Source: Moesziomyces globuligerus (taxonomy: Eukaryota; Basidiomycota; Ustilaginomycetes; Ustilaginales; Ustilaginaceae). Taken from it: DNA of 64,000 bases. Made by a program: the position numbers and the translations under genes. This document shows positions 41,477-50,968 of this stretch, piece after piece (positions within the stretch are counted from its first letter, which is position 1; each line of letters opens with the position of its first letter). The notes beneath the pieces are model-generated. The model saw only the letters and a list, made by a program, of their open reading frames with translations. It was not told where the DNA came from and did no database searches. The stretch lies in contig JARVLF010000009.1 in assembly GCA_030849465.1 (NCBI GenBank), forward strand, positions 186,001 to 250,000. Direction: 5' to 3'.

Positions 41477-44023
41477 CTAGGAAGAGATGCGGAAGGCGGC
41501 GGATTCGCGGTCGAAGCAGTCTCGGCAGCGGACCTCGCCGGCGTGGTTGACTTTGGCGCCGCTGTCGAGCTTCTTTGCGCAGAAGAGCGGGGCGGGTTTG
41601 CGGTAGGACCAGATGTCGTTGTGCTTCTGCACGGGGGCGCGGCAGACGAGGCAGGAACGATGCCACTGCGTGCCGCGCGGACCGAGCACCGATTCGAGCG
41701 ACGACAGTTTGTCGCCGCACAGCGCACAGCACTGCATCCCACCAAACCTACCCACTCCAGCCAATCGCGCCGAAGTCGCTGGTGTTGGTGATGTGGATGG
41801 GGTTGCGCGGGTTGGTAGGTTGGTGTTAGGTGAGGTGGAGAGGGTCGAGAGGCGGGAGAAGATGCCAGCTGCCGGGTTGGCAGCGGGCGTGCGCGGGGAC
41901 GAGGTGGAGAGGATGGTGGATCTCGTCGGTGGTGCTGCGCCTGCAGTGGGCTGAAATCGACGCACCGTTCCGACCTCGTCGACTTCTGCCTTGGGCAGGA
42001 TGGTGGGTCGTGCATTGGTTCGGTCCCGCATCGATGTTGCAGGCGAAGGTACCGGGCTAGGTTTGAGTTCACGCTGGTGCGTAGCATGGCTCCTCGACCC
42101 GGCCTCGCGACTCATGGCTGCACTCGAAGGCTCCAGGCTACTGCGATAACTCCGCTGCTGTCCCTCGACCTCTCCCGCCGCAGGTCGAACGACATGCAGT
42201 CGAATCGCCGGTGAACAGTGCGGATGCGCATACGCCTGCAATCCCGGCGCCACCGCCCGACCCGCCTCGGCTTCGAGTCTCACAAACGTCTTTGCGCCAT
42301 CGATGGTCTGCGCGCACACCGCGCAGCGGAAGCAGTCGGCATGCATATGCACCTCGCCTGGCAACGTCACCATCACCACCTCCTCCCCCCTCCGCAGCCC
42401 CTCGAACGGTAACTGCCCACACACCGCACACCTCACACTACCCTCGGCGGCCTCGAGTGCGCCTGGGATAGCGTCGAGGCCATCGCTCGGCTTCTCGCCC
42501 TGCACAGGCTCACTCCGCCCGCCCGCCTCCGCACCCGGGTCGTTGAGAGGTCGCGGGAAGCCGCTCGACGTGAGTCGACGCCCCGGATCCGGCACTCCGA
42601 TGCTGAGTCGCTGCGACCCAGCCGCGCCGACGGTGGGTGCAAGCGCGGGGCTACCGGGCACCTTGGCGCTGACTTGGACGGTAGAGTCCGACGACGGGGT
42701 GGTGCGCCAACCAGGACGCTTGACGGGGCTGACGCTGCGGCTGCGCGAGTCGCGCCGATGCACGCGCTCGTCGAGCGCCTCGCCACCGAACGAGGGCTGG
42801 AAGGCGGCGAGATTCAGCCCGTCGCGGAACGCCGCCGTGAGCGGACGCGGCTTGGGCGGACTGCCACTCAAGCTGCCCGAGCGCACCATGCCAGCTGGCT
42901 TACCCGCCGCCTGAGCCGCATCGAGCGAGCTCGTCGACGACGACGATGTGGGCAGCGAGGTGTTGGATCCGGACCGACTCGAGAACGGGATGCGGGGAGA
43001 AGCGACCGTCTGCTGGCCGAGCTTTTTGGTCAGCTCTGCGATCGTTGCGCCCATGGGACCTGACCTTGCATTCGTCACGCGCGTCAGCCTACGCACGTCC
43101 GGAAGACCCTCTCGCGAGGCTTGCGGAGTCGCGTGCGTAGGTTCACCGGCAGGCTTGCGTCTAGGCCGGTCGAAGCACGACTCGCAGGTGGGCTTACCGT
43201 CCATACCAACAAGCACCTCGACGCCGTCCTTCTTGGCCTTGTCGCACGCGGAGCACTTCCAGCATCGCCCATGCCAGATGCCTGCAGTCGCCTTTACATA
43301 GGTGCCGTCTTGCTTTGTGGAGCCGAGCACGGCGCGGCCGCACGCAGCGCAGGCACCGAGACTGTAGCGGCTCGCGTAGCAGTCGCGGCAGTAGTAGGCC
43401 GGATCGTGCGCGGCCGACGAGGTCGGCGCGGCGTAGAGCGTCGAGTCGCGCGCAAAGACGGCGGCACAGTCGGCGCACGCCCATCGATTGCGCGTCGCAG
43501 CGGGCTCGACGAGCGATCCGCACACCTTGGACAGGACGCCGTCCGAGCCCTTGACCACGGGAGCCGTGTAGTCCTGACTCGCCCTCCGCGGCGCCTCCTC
43601 CCCGCCCGCAGCGCCGACGCTCAGCATGGCGCCATCCTGCACGACCTGCGTGTGCGGTTTGGCGAGGGCGCTGGAGCGGAGATCGTGCGAGATGCGCGAA
43701 GGCATGCCAAAGCCGAGCGCCGGATCGTAGCTCGCGCGCTTGGGCGAGAGCGGAGGCGGCTGGTCGTGCGTGTATTCGTCGCGCTCCAGCTCGTCGGCGG
43801 GTGGCAGGGACGAGTTGGCATGGACGTAGCGATGCGCCCACGGGTCTTGCTTCTTGGCTGCCGGTAGCGCGTGGGTCGAGAGGACGCGAGGCTCTTTGCA
43901 CGTGCCCCCGCATCGGCTGCAGCGCACTTTGCCCGAGACGGGGTCGCCGCATCGCTGGCAGAAGCCATGCCGCTGAGCCGACGCACCCACTCCGTTTGGG
44001 GATACGAGACCGACACTCGACAT
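41477..44023 (-). CDS. LIM-domain protein with dispersed zinc fingers
   Basis: A single exon of 848 residues starts MSSVGLVSPNGVG. An N-terminal small zinc knot (FCQRCGDPVSGKVRCSRCGG, residues 21-40) is followed by three Cys/His regions of LIM type: about 168-285 (VCGSLVEP, ACADCAAVF, YYCRDCYASRY, ACAACGRAVL, WHGRCWKCSACDK, TCESCF), about 530-590 (RCAVCGQLPFEG, MHADCFRCAVCAQ, HPHC) and 765-848 (CCALCGDKLS, QWHRSCLVCRAPV, RCRDCFDRES). Between them lie Ser/Pro/Arg-rich disordered spacers full of likely phosphorylation sites (SVSPVKRP). No RhoGAP, kinase or homeobox domain is seen. LIM proteins of this build are usually scaffolds for cytoskeleton, polarity or wall-stress signalling; paxillin-like roles are possible. 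The last LIM is interrupted by an insert (PLFCAKKLDSGAK). It converges with RPP0, with 287 bp between. Confidence 0.82.
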   Translation of the reverse strand: MSSVGLVSPNGVGASAQRHGFCQRCGDPVSGKVRCSRCGGTCKEPRVLSTHALPAAKKQDPWAHRYVHANSSLPPADELERDEYTHDQPPPLSPKRASYDPALGFGMPSRISHDLRSSALAKPHTQVVQDGAMLSVGAAGGEEAPRRASQDYTAPVVKGSDGVLSKVCGSLVEPAATRNRWACADCAAVFARDSTLYAAPTSSAAHDPAYYCRDCYASRYSLGACAACGRAVLGSTKQDGTYVKATAGIWHGRCWKCSACDKAKKDGVEVLVGMDGKPTCESCFDRPRRKPAGEPTHATPQASREGLPDVRRLTRVTNARSGPMGATIAELTKKLGQQTVASPRIPFSSRSGSNTSLPTSSSSTSSLDAAQAAGKPAGMVRSGSLSGSPPKPRPLTAAFRDGLNLAAFQPSFGGEALDERVHRRDSRSRSVSPVKRPGWRTTPSSDSTVQVSAKVPGSPALAPTVGAAGSQRLSIGVPDPGRRLTSSGFPRPLNDPGAEAGGRSEPVQGEKPSDGLDAIPGALEAAEGSVRCAVCGQLPFEGLRRGEEVVMVTLPGEVHMHADCFRCAVCAQTIDGAKTFVRLEAEAGRAVAPGLQAYAHPHCSPAIRLHVVRPAAGEVEGQQRSYRSSLEPSSAAMSREAGSRSHATHQRELKPSPVPSPATSMRDRTNARPTILPKAEVDEVGTVRRFQPTAGAAPPTRSTILSTSSPRTPAANPAAGIFSRLSTLSTSPNTNLPTRATPSTSPTPATSARLAGVGRFGGMQCCALCGDKLSSLESVLGPRGTQWHRSCLVCRAPVQKHNDIWSYRKPAPLFCAKKLDSGAKVNHAGEVRCRDCFDRESAAFRISS

Positions 44024-44753
44024 GATCGACTCGCTCAGCCGAGGGGGAAGTGTGGGTCACCGGTGGTCCAGAGCAAGCCTGCTTTCTTGCTGGTTATCCA
44101 AGATGCGTGGCCGTGATGACGAGGTGTAGAGGATGGCCAAGCCGCGCGCCTTCCCGTGCAAGGTTTTGGAGTCGAGCCGCAGCCAGCTGCGTGCGATCGA
44201 GCCAAGCGATACGAAGCGATGAGAGAGCGGGGGGCTAAGTGGGAGACGAGCTGGTCGAGGCCAAGAAGGAAGCGCCGCAACGAGAGCAGGAGTCGGAGGC
44301 TGTGTGGAGAGTGCGCTATTTCAGAGTCAGCGCTGCGAGCCCCTTTTTTCGGCGCCCCTCTCTCGCTCTGCCTGCATGAGCCGGAAAAATGAATGCAAGC
44401 CAAAAAAGACCAACACCCGCACTTGAACTTGGCTTCTCCTCCACAGCAACACCTCTGGCGCAGCGCACACGCTTCAGGAACGCGTCTCGCTCTCGACACG
44501 TGCTGCGTCGAACACCTTGAAAGGAAAAATGCCATCGCTCTCGTCTCTTCGCTGCTACGACCTCTGCAACGCTCAACCGAGCTCGTCCAGTCTCACCATC
44601 CGCATCGCACAGCAGCCTTCCAAACGACAATGCATGTCCGTGCAAGTTTGTGGGATTGACCGCGCCATGCACTTGTATCTCTTTGGTTTATTTACAGGTG
44701 TCTGTGATTGCTCGTCTCGCACGCTGAGGCTGGGGTTGGTAGAGGGTGGTGAT
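44024..44753. other. Intergenic region
   Basis: This region holds the promoter of the LIM gene and the 3' end of the epimerase gene, both on the minus strand. I see no gene in its 730 bp. Confidence 0.5.
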
Positions 44754-45960
44754 CTACTGTTCGCCGTAGCCCTGCGGGTTGTTGCTCTGCCACCTCCAGA
44801 GGTCCTGGGCCATGTCGTCGAGCGACCTGGTAGCCTTGAAGCCGAGCTCCTTCTCGGCGAGGCTGGGGTCGGCCGTGAGATCGGGCACGTCGCCCGTGCG
44901 GCGGCCGACAATGGTGTGGGGGAACTCGTAGCCCGAGACCTTCTTCATGGCATCGACCATGTTGAGCACCGACATGCCGACGCCCTTGCCGAGGTTGAAG
45001 GCGCGGTACTTGCCGTGCGTCTCGATCTTGTCGGCGGCAAAGATCTCGTCGCGGTCGAGCGCCTCGACGGCGTTGACGTGGCCGCCGGCGAGGTCCTCGA
45101 TGTGGATGTAGTCGCGCACGCACGTGCCGTCGGGCGTGGGGTAGTCGTTGCCAAACACCTTGAGGCCGCCCTCGCGGTACTTGCCGACGGCCATCTGGGC
45201 GAGCAGGGGCAGGAGGTTGCCCGGCTTGCCGCGCGGGTCCTCGCCGATCTTGCCCGACTTGTGCGCGCCGGCGGGGTTGAAGTAGCGCAGGCCGATGGCG
45301 CGGAACTCGGGGTAGGCGTCGCAGACGTCGCGGATGATGATCTCGCTCATCCACTTTGTGCGGCCGTAGACCGACTCGGGCGCCAGACGCGTCGACTCGG
45401 GGATGGGCACCTGGGGCGGCGTGCCGTAGACGGTGGCCGAGGAGCTGTAGACGAGGCGGTTGCAGCCGTTGTCGTGCATCGCCTTGAGCAGGTTGACGAG
45501 GCCGCCCACGTTGACGTCGTAGTAGTCGATCGGGATCTCGGAGCTCTCGCCGACGGCCTTGAGCGCGGCGCAGAGGATGACGCCCCAGATCTTGTCGTCG
45601 CCCTGGTAGCTCTCAAACACCTTGCGGATGTCGTCCTTGCTGCGCAGATCGCCCTTGAAGACGTCGACCTTGCAGTCGTCCTTGTCCTGCTGCGAGGCGC
45701 CCTCGGGGAGCTCGTCGATGGCGATCTGCTCCAGACGCTTCACAGCCGCGGGGAATGCATTGTGGTAGTTGTCCAGCACTGTATCGCGGGTGGGAGAGTG
45801 AGGTGAGCATCCCTGATCGGGCTGACTTTCTTGGCGATGCTCGGCGCGAAGACTTACCAGTGACGCGGTACTTGCGCGTGAGGAGGGTGACGAGCGCGAC
45901 GTGCGAGCCGATGTAGCCGGCACCACCGGGGATGAGGATCCTGGGCTTCTGGGAAGGCAT
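44754..45960 (-). CDS. GAL10: UDP-glucose 4-epimerase
   Basis: Exon 1 (45858-45960) and exon 2 (44754-45778) are joined over a 79-bp intron (GTAAGT...TACAG) that splits a valine codon, giving 375 residues. The protein is a short-chain dehydrogenase of the GalE class: the NAD-binding [17 protein letters not shown], then [11 protein letters not shown] across the junction, [11 protein letters not shown], the serine in [11 protein letters not shown] and the YxxxK pair in [10 protein letters not shown]. Substrate-side motifs are [36 protein letters not shown] and [14 protein letters not shown]. It interconverts UDP-glucose and UDP-galactose in the cytosol, for the Leloir pathway and for galactosyl donors. 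It ends right after the epimerase fold (NPQGYGEQ), with no C-terminal mutarotase domain like that of Saccharomyces Gal10. No other GAL gene is nearby. Confidence 0.95.
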
Positions 45961-47441
45961 CTTGAGTGTAAGTGTGGGTAGGAGGGTTGATCTGCGGACG
46001 TGATGGTCGGAAAGGTAGAAGGGGGAAAGGGCGAGTCGGTCCAAGATGCAAAGCTCCCCAAGCGGCTTGCGATGGCACAGCCGAAGGGCGATCGAACCAA
46101 GACGACCAAGGCAGCTCAGCTGCACGCACGTCGACAACCGACGCTCCGGCGACGGGAAGAACGACTCGGGCGCGAGCGCGAGCGGCACGAGCCGGGCACG
46201 ACCGTCCCAACCGCCCAACCGCCCCAACTCGGGCGCGACACGTCTTGGGCCACTTCGGTACGCAGTGTGATTTTCTGCGTGGCTCCGAGGGAGGGTACAG
46301 AACCGAAGCAAGAAGACCGACGCCAGGCGAAGCGCCTTGATTCGACTCTGGGCTGTGCGCGCTGCACGCCCTCTCCCGACGAGCAGCAAAGTGCAGCGAG
46401 CGTCGATGGAATTCCCATTTCCAATTTTCTCGTCTCGTCTTGCCCGTTGGGCGCATTTCATGGGCTGCGACACACTCCGAGGCCGACCGCTCAACTACTG
46501 TGGTCGGAGAAGAGCCGAATGCATGGTTTGGCAGCCTCCTCGAGGCGGCTGACCCGAGCGCCGGAAAGCCGTGGCTTCCACAGCCCAGCTGCTCGGTGGC
46601 TCGGCGTAGGTACAGTCGATTGCGCCGGTGCGATGCGCCCTGTCGATCCTTTTTGGCTTCTTCCGCACCCGCACGTCGGCCTTGACTCGTCCGCCGCATC
46701 CGCCGCCGGGACGCAGCGACTCTTGCTCGAGTGGATGTGCTCTCGGCTTCAATCATGGCAGCAGACCCTGCACCTCTTCCGGCTTTAGAGCCTTCGCATC
46801 GGGCCGTATCGGCTGGCTGGGCCTCGATCGCGATGCGGCTGTGGATACGAGGATGAGCAGTCCAGCTTGAACTTTGCCCTTGAACGATCCGAACCCGGCC
46901 CAATCGTGCTCGGAGCTGGATGCTACTCGTACACCAGCGGCCCTGCGTCGGGAGTTTGGGCCTATCGATCTGCTTACCGCTTGATCTGCTTACCGCTTGG
47001 CAGTGAGCTGCGCAGCTCGTGCCTCCGTTCTTGGTCGGCATCGAGCTGGTCTTGGGCGGCACTCGCGCAGCGTCAGCATGAGCAGAGCCAAGGGCGACGA
47101 GTGCCGAACGAGCTGATCCAGTCGACGTGATGACGCAGTGGCAGCCAGGAGACCATGACGCCTTGGAAACGTCAAAAGTGTGGGGCCGGCCAACTCCGTG
47201 CGAGGCCTACGAAAGCCGAGCGCGCCCACTTGTCCGCCTTTCAAGCCGGTTTGGGACTGCCGGTCGGCTTCCGACGCTCCACTTGTCGCGGCATCGCTGT
47301 CATCGCCTTCTCCTCGTCTTCCGCTGCCGCAAGGACCTAGGCGCAGGCAGATCGATCGGATCGTATCCGCTTTCACTGCGCTCTCGTTCGATCTCACCCC
47401 GATCTCTGCAGCTCGGTGAGGCACGTTGGCGGGTGGGCGGT
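45961..47441. promoter_or_regulatory. 1.5-kb divergent intergenic region
   Basis: This region separates the starts of the epimerase and PrpF-like genes. It holds a 16-bp direct repeat (46967-46998) and otherwise no gene or site that I recognise. Confidence 0.5.
46967..46998. repeat. 16-bp direct repeat, two copies
   Basis: GATCTGCTTACCGCTT occurs twice head to tail without mismatch, about 445 bp before the PrpF-like start. It may be a recent duplication or a doubled binding site. Confidence 0.85.
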
Positions 47442-48887
47442 ATGACGGGCCGAGTGGGGCTTTCGAGGCAGCTTTTGGGCGGGGTGCGGTTGCCGTGTTC
47501 GTTCTACCGCGGCGGGACGTCCAAGGGTCTGCTATGGTCTGCTGGGACGCTGGCCGACTTTGCGCCCGCGACGCGCGATCGGATCATCTGCCATGCCATG
47601 GGTTCGCCCGACCCGGATCGACGCCAGATCGACGGCCTCGGCGGCGGCATCAGCTCGCTCTCCAAGACCGCCATCGTCGGTCCACCCAACGCCGCCCTCG
47701 CCGCGCGTCTGCGCGAGTCCAAGATCCGCTTTCCCGATGCAGTCGACTTTGCCGACGACGAGTCGCTCGCGGCTGACCGCGACAAGGGTTGGGATCTGGT
47801 CTATCGCTTCGGTCAGGTTCCAGTCGAGGCGGGGGTGGAGATCGACTGGACGAGCACTTGCGGTAACCTCGTCTCGGCCGTTGCGCTCTTCGGCCTCCAC
47901 GAGGGGCATGTCAAGCAAAAGGCGATTGCAGATGCGTTTGAGAGCATCAGCGCAAGGCTACCGAGAGTGGGCGACCGATTTGCGTTTCCCGTCAGGCTGC
48001 TCGTCGCCGCCTCGGGCCAGATCGTCCGCGCCAACGTTCCCGTGACTCTACACAGCATCGACAGTACTCTAGGTGCTCAGCAAGGCCAGGTGTGGCTTCC
48101 GGATATCGAGGGGGATGTGGGCATCTCGGGTGTTCCGGGGACTGCGCCAGGCATCCTGATCGAGACTCCCCTCAACTCTGACGGCCTTCTGCCTACGGGC
48201 AATCAGTGCGACACGGTCAGCGTCGATGGCACAATCTACCCGCTGACGATCGTCGATGCAGGGTTGGCGACAATCTTCGTTGCGTCCGCCTCGCTTCGTC
48301 CTGTACTCGACCCCGCACAGCTGGCACTGCTATCGCCAGCCGAGCTCGATGCGAATGCGCCGCTTATGCGGCTGCTCGATCAACTTCGCACCGCCGCAGC
48401 GAACCTGACGCCCTCGCTCCAAAAGTCGCTCAGTCCCTCGGCACCCAAGATCTGCATCGTCCATCCCACGCCTTCGCACGGCTACACCAGCACAGGCGGC
48501 ACACACATCGATGCGAGCCAGATGCACCTCCTCATCCGAGCGGTCAGTGTCGGCAACCTCCATCGCACCGTCCCCGCCACTTGCCTCTCGGCCCTCGCTG
48601 CCGCCAGAGCTTTCCCCCTATCCACAGTCGAACAAGCCGTCCAAGCAGCCTCCCCAGCCTCCTCAGCCAAGAGCGACTCAGCAGCCCAGCACAACCATGG
48701 CATCCTCTCCATCCGCGTAGGTCAGCCAGCCGGCATCTCGGAGGCTAGCGTCAAGGTCCGCCCTGCCTCCGACCAACAACGCTCCCAGGGCCTCGTCAGC
48801 ATCCCCGAATCCATCGTCTACTTTCGCACCGCCCGCCGCATCATCCAAGGCTCGATAGACGTTCCCCCCTCCATCCTCCAACCCTGA
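47442..48887 (+). CDS. PrpF-family isomerase (aconitate isomerase-like)
   Basis: A single exon of 481 residues starts MTGRVGLSRQLLGGVRLPC; the frame is open upstream, but this ATG is just before the family's first strand. The fold is the two-lobed DapF/PrpF type. Visible motifs are PCSFYRGGTSKGLLWSA near residue 18, MGSPDPDRRQIDGLGGGISS near 53, LSKTAIVGPP, and IDWTSTCGNLVSAVALFGLH near 140, whose Cys and the earlier Ser-Lys pair match the catalytic residues described for PrpF. LPDIEGDVGISGVPGTAPGI and STGGTHIDASQMHLLIRAV lie further on. Known members isomerise cis/trans aconitate or 2-methylaconitate, or act on oxalomesaconate. In U. maydis the itaconate-pathway enzyme Adi1 is of this family, but no other itaconate gene is present here, so the substrate is open. 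The stop is 72 bp from the next gene's stop. Confidence 0.85.
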   Translation: MTGRVGLSRQLLGGVRLPCSFYRGGTSKGLLWSAGTLADFAPATRDRIICHAMGSPDPDRRQIDGLGGGISSLSKTAIVGPPNAALAARLRESKIRFPDAVDFADDESLAADRDKGWDLVYRFGQVPVEAGVEIDWTSTCGNLVSAVALFGLHEGHVKQKAIADAFESISARLPRVGDRFAFPVRLLVAASGQIVRANVPVTLHSIDSTLGAQQGQVWLPDIEGDVGISGVPGTAPGILIETPLNSDGLLPTGNQCDTVSVDGTIYPLTIVDAGLATIFVASASLRPVLDPAQLALLSPAELDANAPLMRLLDQLRTAAANLTPSLQKSLSPSAPKICIVHPTPSHGYTSTGGTHIDASQMHLLIRAVSVGNLHRTVPATCLSALAAARAFPLSTVEQAVQAASPASSAKSDSAAQHNHGILSIRVGQPAGISEASVKVRPASDQQRSQGLVSIPESIVYFRTARRIIQGSIDVPPSILQP

Positions 48888-48959
48888 TAACCTCCTTTGC
48901 TTCACGTCATCGTTTCGAGCTGGAGCATGAATTTCCGTTGTACGAATTGGCGTTGAGAT

Positions 48960-50360
48960 CTAGGCAAAGACAGCCTTGTACAGCCTGCGTGCGTTCCAGG
49001 CAAGGACGAGCGGGATGCCCCAGCAAGCGGCGTCTCCGATCTCGCGGAGACTCCTGAGCTCTGCGGGGAGCACGACGTACTTGGGCGCTGGCTGGTTGGG
49101 GTCGACGTTGCCGGCCTGGACGGCGCGCTTGAATTCGCCGCCGACAAAGTCGCCGTCTTTGTAGAAGCTGTGCATCTGCGCGTCCTTGTTGGACCACCTG
49201 GCTCTGAGCCACGACTCGAAGGCGGTGCGTTCGGCCTCGCTCGATTCGGCCGGTCGATCGTTGGCGCCCAGGGGCGGTGCGTCGAGCTGGGCCGTGGCGA
49301 TGTCGGCGACCGAGACGGCATTCGACGACGTATCGCCTGCGACGGGACTCGTGATGCGCGTGAGCGTGAGGTGGAGGTGGATCGCAGGCGGCGGTACGCC
49401 CTGCATGAAGATCGAGCGGAGCGTGTAGTAGTCCTGCCCATATCCGGCGGGCGGGACGCCTGGATAGCCGATGGTAAAGTCGACGAGCCAGAGATCGTGC
49501 ATCTGCTTGGCGAGCGTACGCAGGCAGAAGAAGAGCCCCGTCGAGCGCGGGAGCAGCACGTTTTCGAGATCCTTGATGCCCATCTTGTCGGCAAACTTGG
49601 CCGACACGGGCCGCGTGTTGTTCGAGACCAACGTACCCTCGGGAAAGATGAGCAGGAGCAGCTTCTTTGCCGTCGCCTTGGTCGCGCCCGCCTCGCCAGC
49701 CGTTGTGGGCTGGTTTTCCGAGGCGACCTGACCGAGCTGTTTGGCGAGCTGCGCCTGATCGCTCGCCCAGTTGCGAGCGAGGAAGATGAAGCGGTAGAAC
49801 TGCATGCCCCAACCGACAAAGGGGATCCACTTGAGCGAGTCCTTGAGGATGATGAGGATGCTGTCGGCCACATCGGCGTAGTACGCGAGACACCAGAGGT
49901 AGAGCCAATCGGTATACACCTGATGGTTGGACATCCACACCGCGCGGCTGGGCAGGTCGAACGAGACCACACGACCCGTGCGCTTGTCCCGCCTGACGAA
50001 CGGTTCCGGATCCAGATAGCCACCGTTGCCGTCGCCGATGGAGACGACGAGCTGGGTGGGACCGAAGAACTGCGAGATGACGAGCAGCACGCGGCAGAAG
50101 GCGAGCTTCGAGTAAGCGATGTGCGCGTGGTAGATGGGCGCGGTGCGCGCATGCAGCGAGAGCGGCCACGAGAGGAGCTGGAAGAGATGCGTCGAGATGA
50201 TGCACAGGTTGAAGAAGAGCGCAAACAGCACGCTCTGCAGGTACGTCGATTTGGCCGGACGCTGCGCGATCGGCACCGCATACGGCTGCGCAGCAGAGGT
50301 CGTGGAAGCCAGACCGGTCTTGGCCTCCACCTCGGCTTGTGGCGGTACGCTGCCGGCCAT
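48960..50360 (-). CDS. PlsC-type lysophospholipid/1-acylglycerol acyltransferase
   Basis: A single exon of 466 residues starts MAGSVPPQAEVEAK; a second ATG three codons upstream (50369) is possible. A first hydrophobic segment lies near 42-65 (YLQSVLFALFFNLCIISTHLF). The acyltransferase block I is SNHQVYTDWLYLW near residue 145 (H-x4-D), and block III is LLIFPEGTLVSNNTRP near 240. A conserved WIPFVGWGMQFYRFIFL between them fits block II of the LCLAT1/Cst26-type branch. A C-terminal hydrophobic stretch (ACWGIPLVLAWNA) may be a further membrane helix. The protein should be an ER or mitochondria-associated membrane enzyme that adds acyl chains to lysophospholipids (phosphatidylinositol, cardiolipin or phosphatidic acid precursors). 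The exact acceptor is not readable. It converges with the PrpF-like gene. Confidence 0.88.
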   Translation of the reverse strand: MAGSVPPQAEVEAKTGLASTTSAAQPYAVPIAQRPAKSTYLQSVLFALFFNLCIISTHLFQLLSWPLSLHARTAPIYHAHIAYSKLAFCRVLLVISQFFGPTQLVVSIGDGNGGYLDPEPFVRRDKRTGRVVSFDLPSRAVWMSNHQVYTDWLYLWCLAYYADVADSILIILKDSLKWIPFVGWGMQFYRFIFLARNWASDQAQLAKQLGQVASENQPTTAGEAGATKATAKKLLLLIFPEGTLVSNNTRPVSAKFADKMGIKDLENVLLPRSTGLFFCLRTLAKQMHDLWLVDFTIGYPGVPPAGYGQDYYTLRSIFMQGVPPPAIHLHLTLTRITSPVAGDTSSNAVSVADIATAQLDAPPLGANDRPAESSEAERTAFESWLRARWSNKDAQMHSFYKDGDFVGGEFKRAVQAGNVDPNQPAPKYVVLPAELRSLREIGDAACWGIPLVLAWNARRLYKAVFA

Positions 50361-50968
50361 GGTGGGCAAGGATCTATCCGAAATGTATGCGCGTCGCAGG
50401 AGAGGGAAGCAAGCGCGGTCGTCTCCGGGGCGTGTCTCGGTCTAGGATCCGATGCGACGTACTGGCTCGAGCCGCGACGTCCGAGGAGAAGATGGTGGAT
50501 TGAAGGATGGAGGCGAGCCGGCCTCGCAGTGCGCTGAGCTTTGCCGCGTCGCGTCCCGCACGCATCGCATGACGCCCGATTGTGTCACCAGCTCAGCCCG
50601 AGCGAGCTCAGCCCGAGCGAGCTCAGCCCGAGCGAGCTCAGCCCGAGCAGCTGGCTCGGGCTGACTGGACCCTGAGCCTCGGCAGCTGCTTTCCGAACCG
50701 ACGCCAAACAGCGAGCGTGCTCAGAAGCCTCAAATTCTCCACTCGCGTCCATCCTCGACTCGCAACTCGAACGAGCCACAACGCACAACGTTGTTAGATC
50801 CAATGGCAGACGCTCCAAGTCTAGATCGAGCGACTCGTCCGCTCCAAGCCGGCATGCAGAAGCAACAGACTCGCTCGACGGTGGGACGCCTTCGACGAAC
50901 ATGATGCTGCGCAGACGCAATCGTATTATATTCTAGCTCTGCTGGTGTGGGGATGCTGAGACTGCGCT
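50361..50968. other. Intergenic region with tandem repeat
   Basis: This 608-bp region is the promoter side of the acyltransferase gene and the 3' side of the MIC12-like gene, both on the minus strand. Its main feature is the 15-bp repeat array at 50591-50663. Confidence 0.5.
50591..50663. repeat. 15-bp tandem repeat (four copies) ending in a hairpin
   Basis: The unit GCTCAGCCCGAGCGA repeats four times (50591-50650), the last copy slightly altered. It runs into an inverted repeat with 10-bp arms, CAGCCCGAGC and GCTCGGGCTG, around a 5-base loop (50639-50663). Each unit itself has GCTC/GAGC arms. It lies about 230-300 bp before the acyltransferase start. Confidence 0.85.

Noticed and set aside
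44754..48887. A GAL or itaconate gene cluster around the epimerase and PrpF-like genes
   Set aside because: No galactokinase, transferase, decarboxylase or transporter is nearby; the two genes are 1.5 kb apart with unrelated roles.
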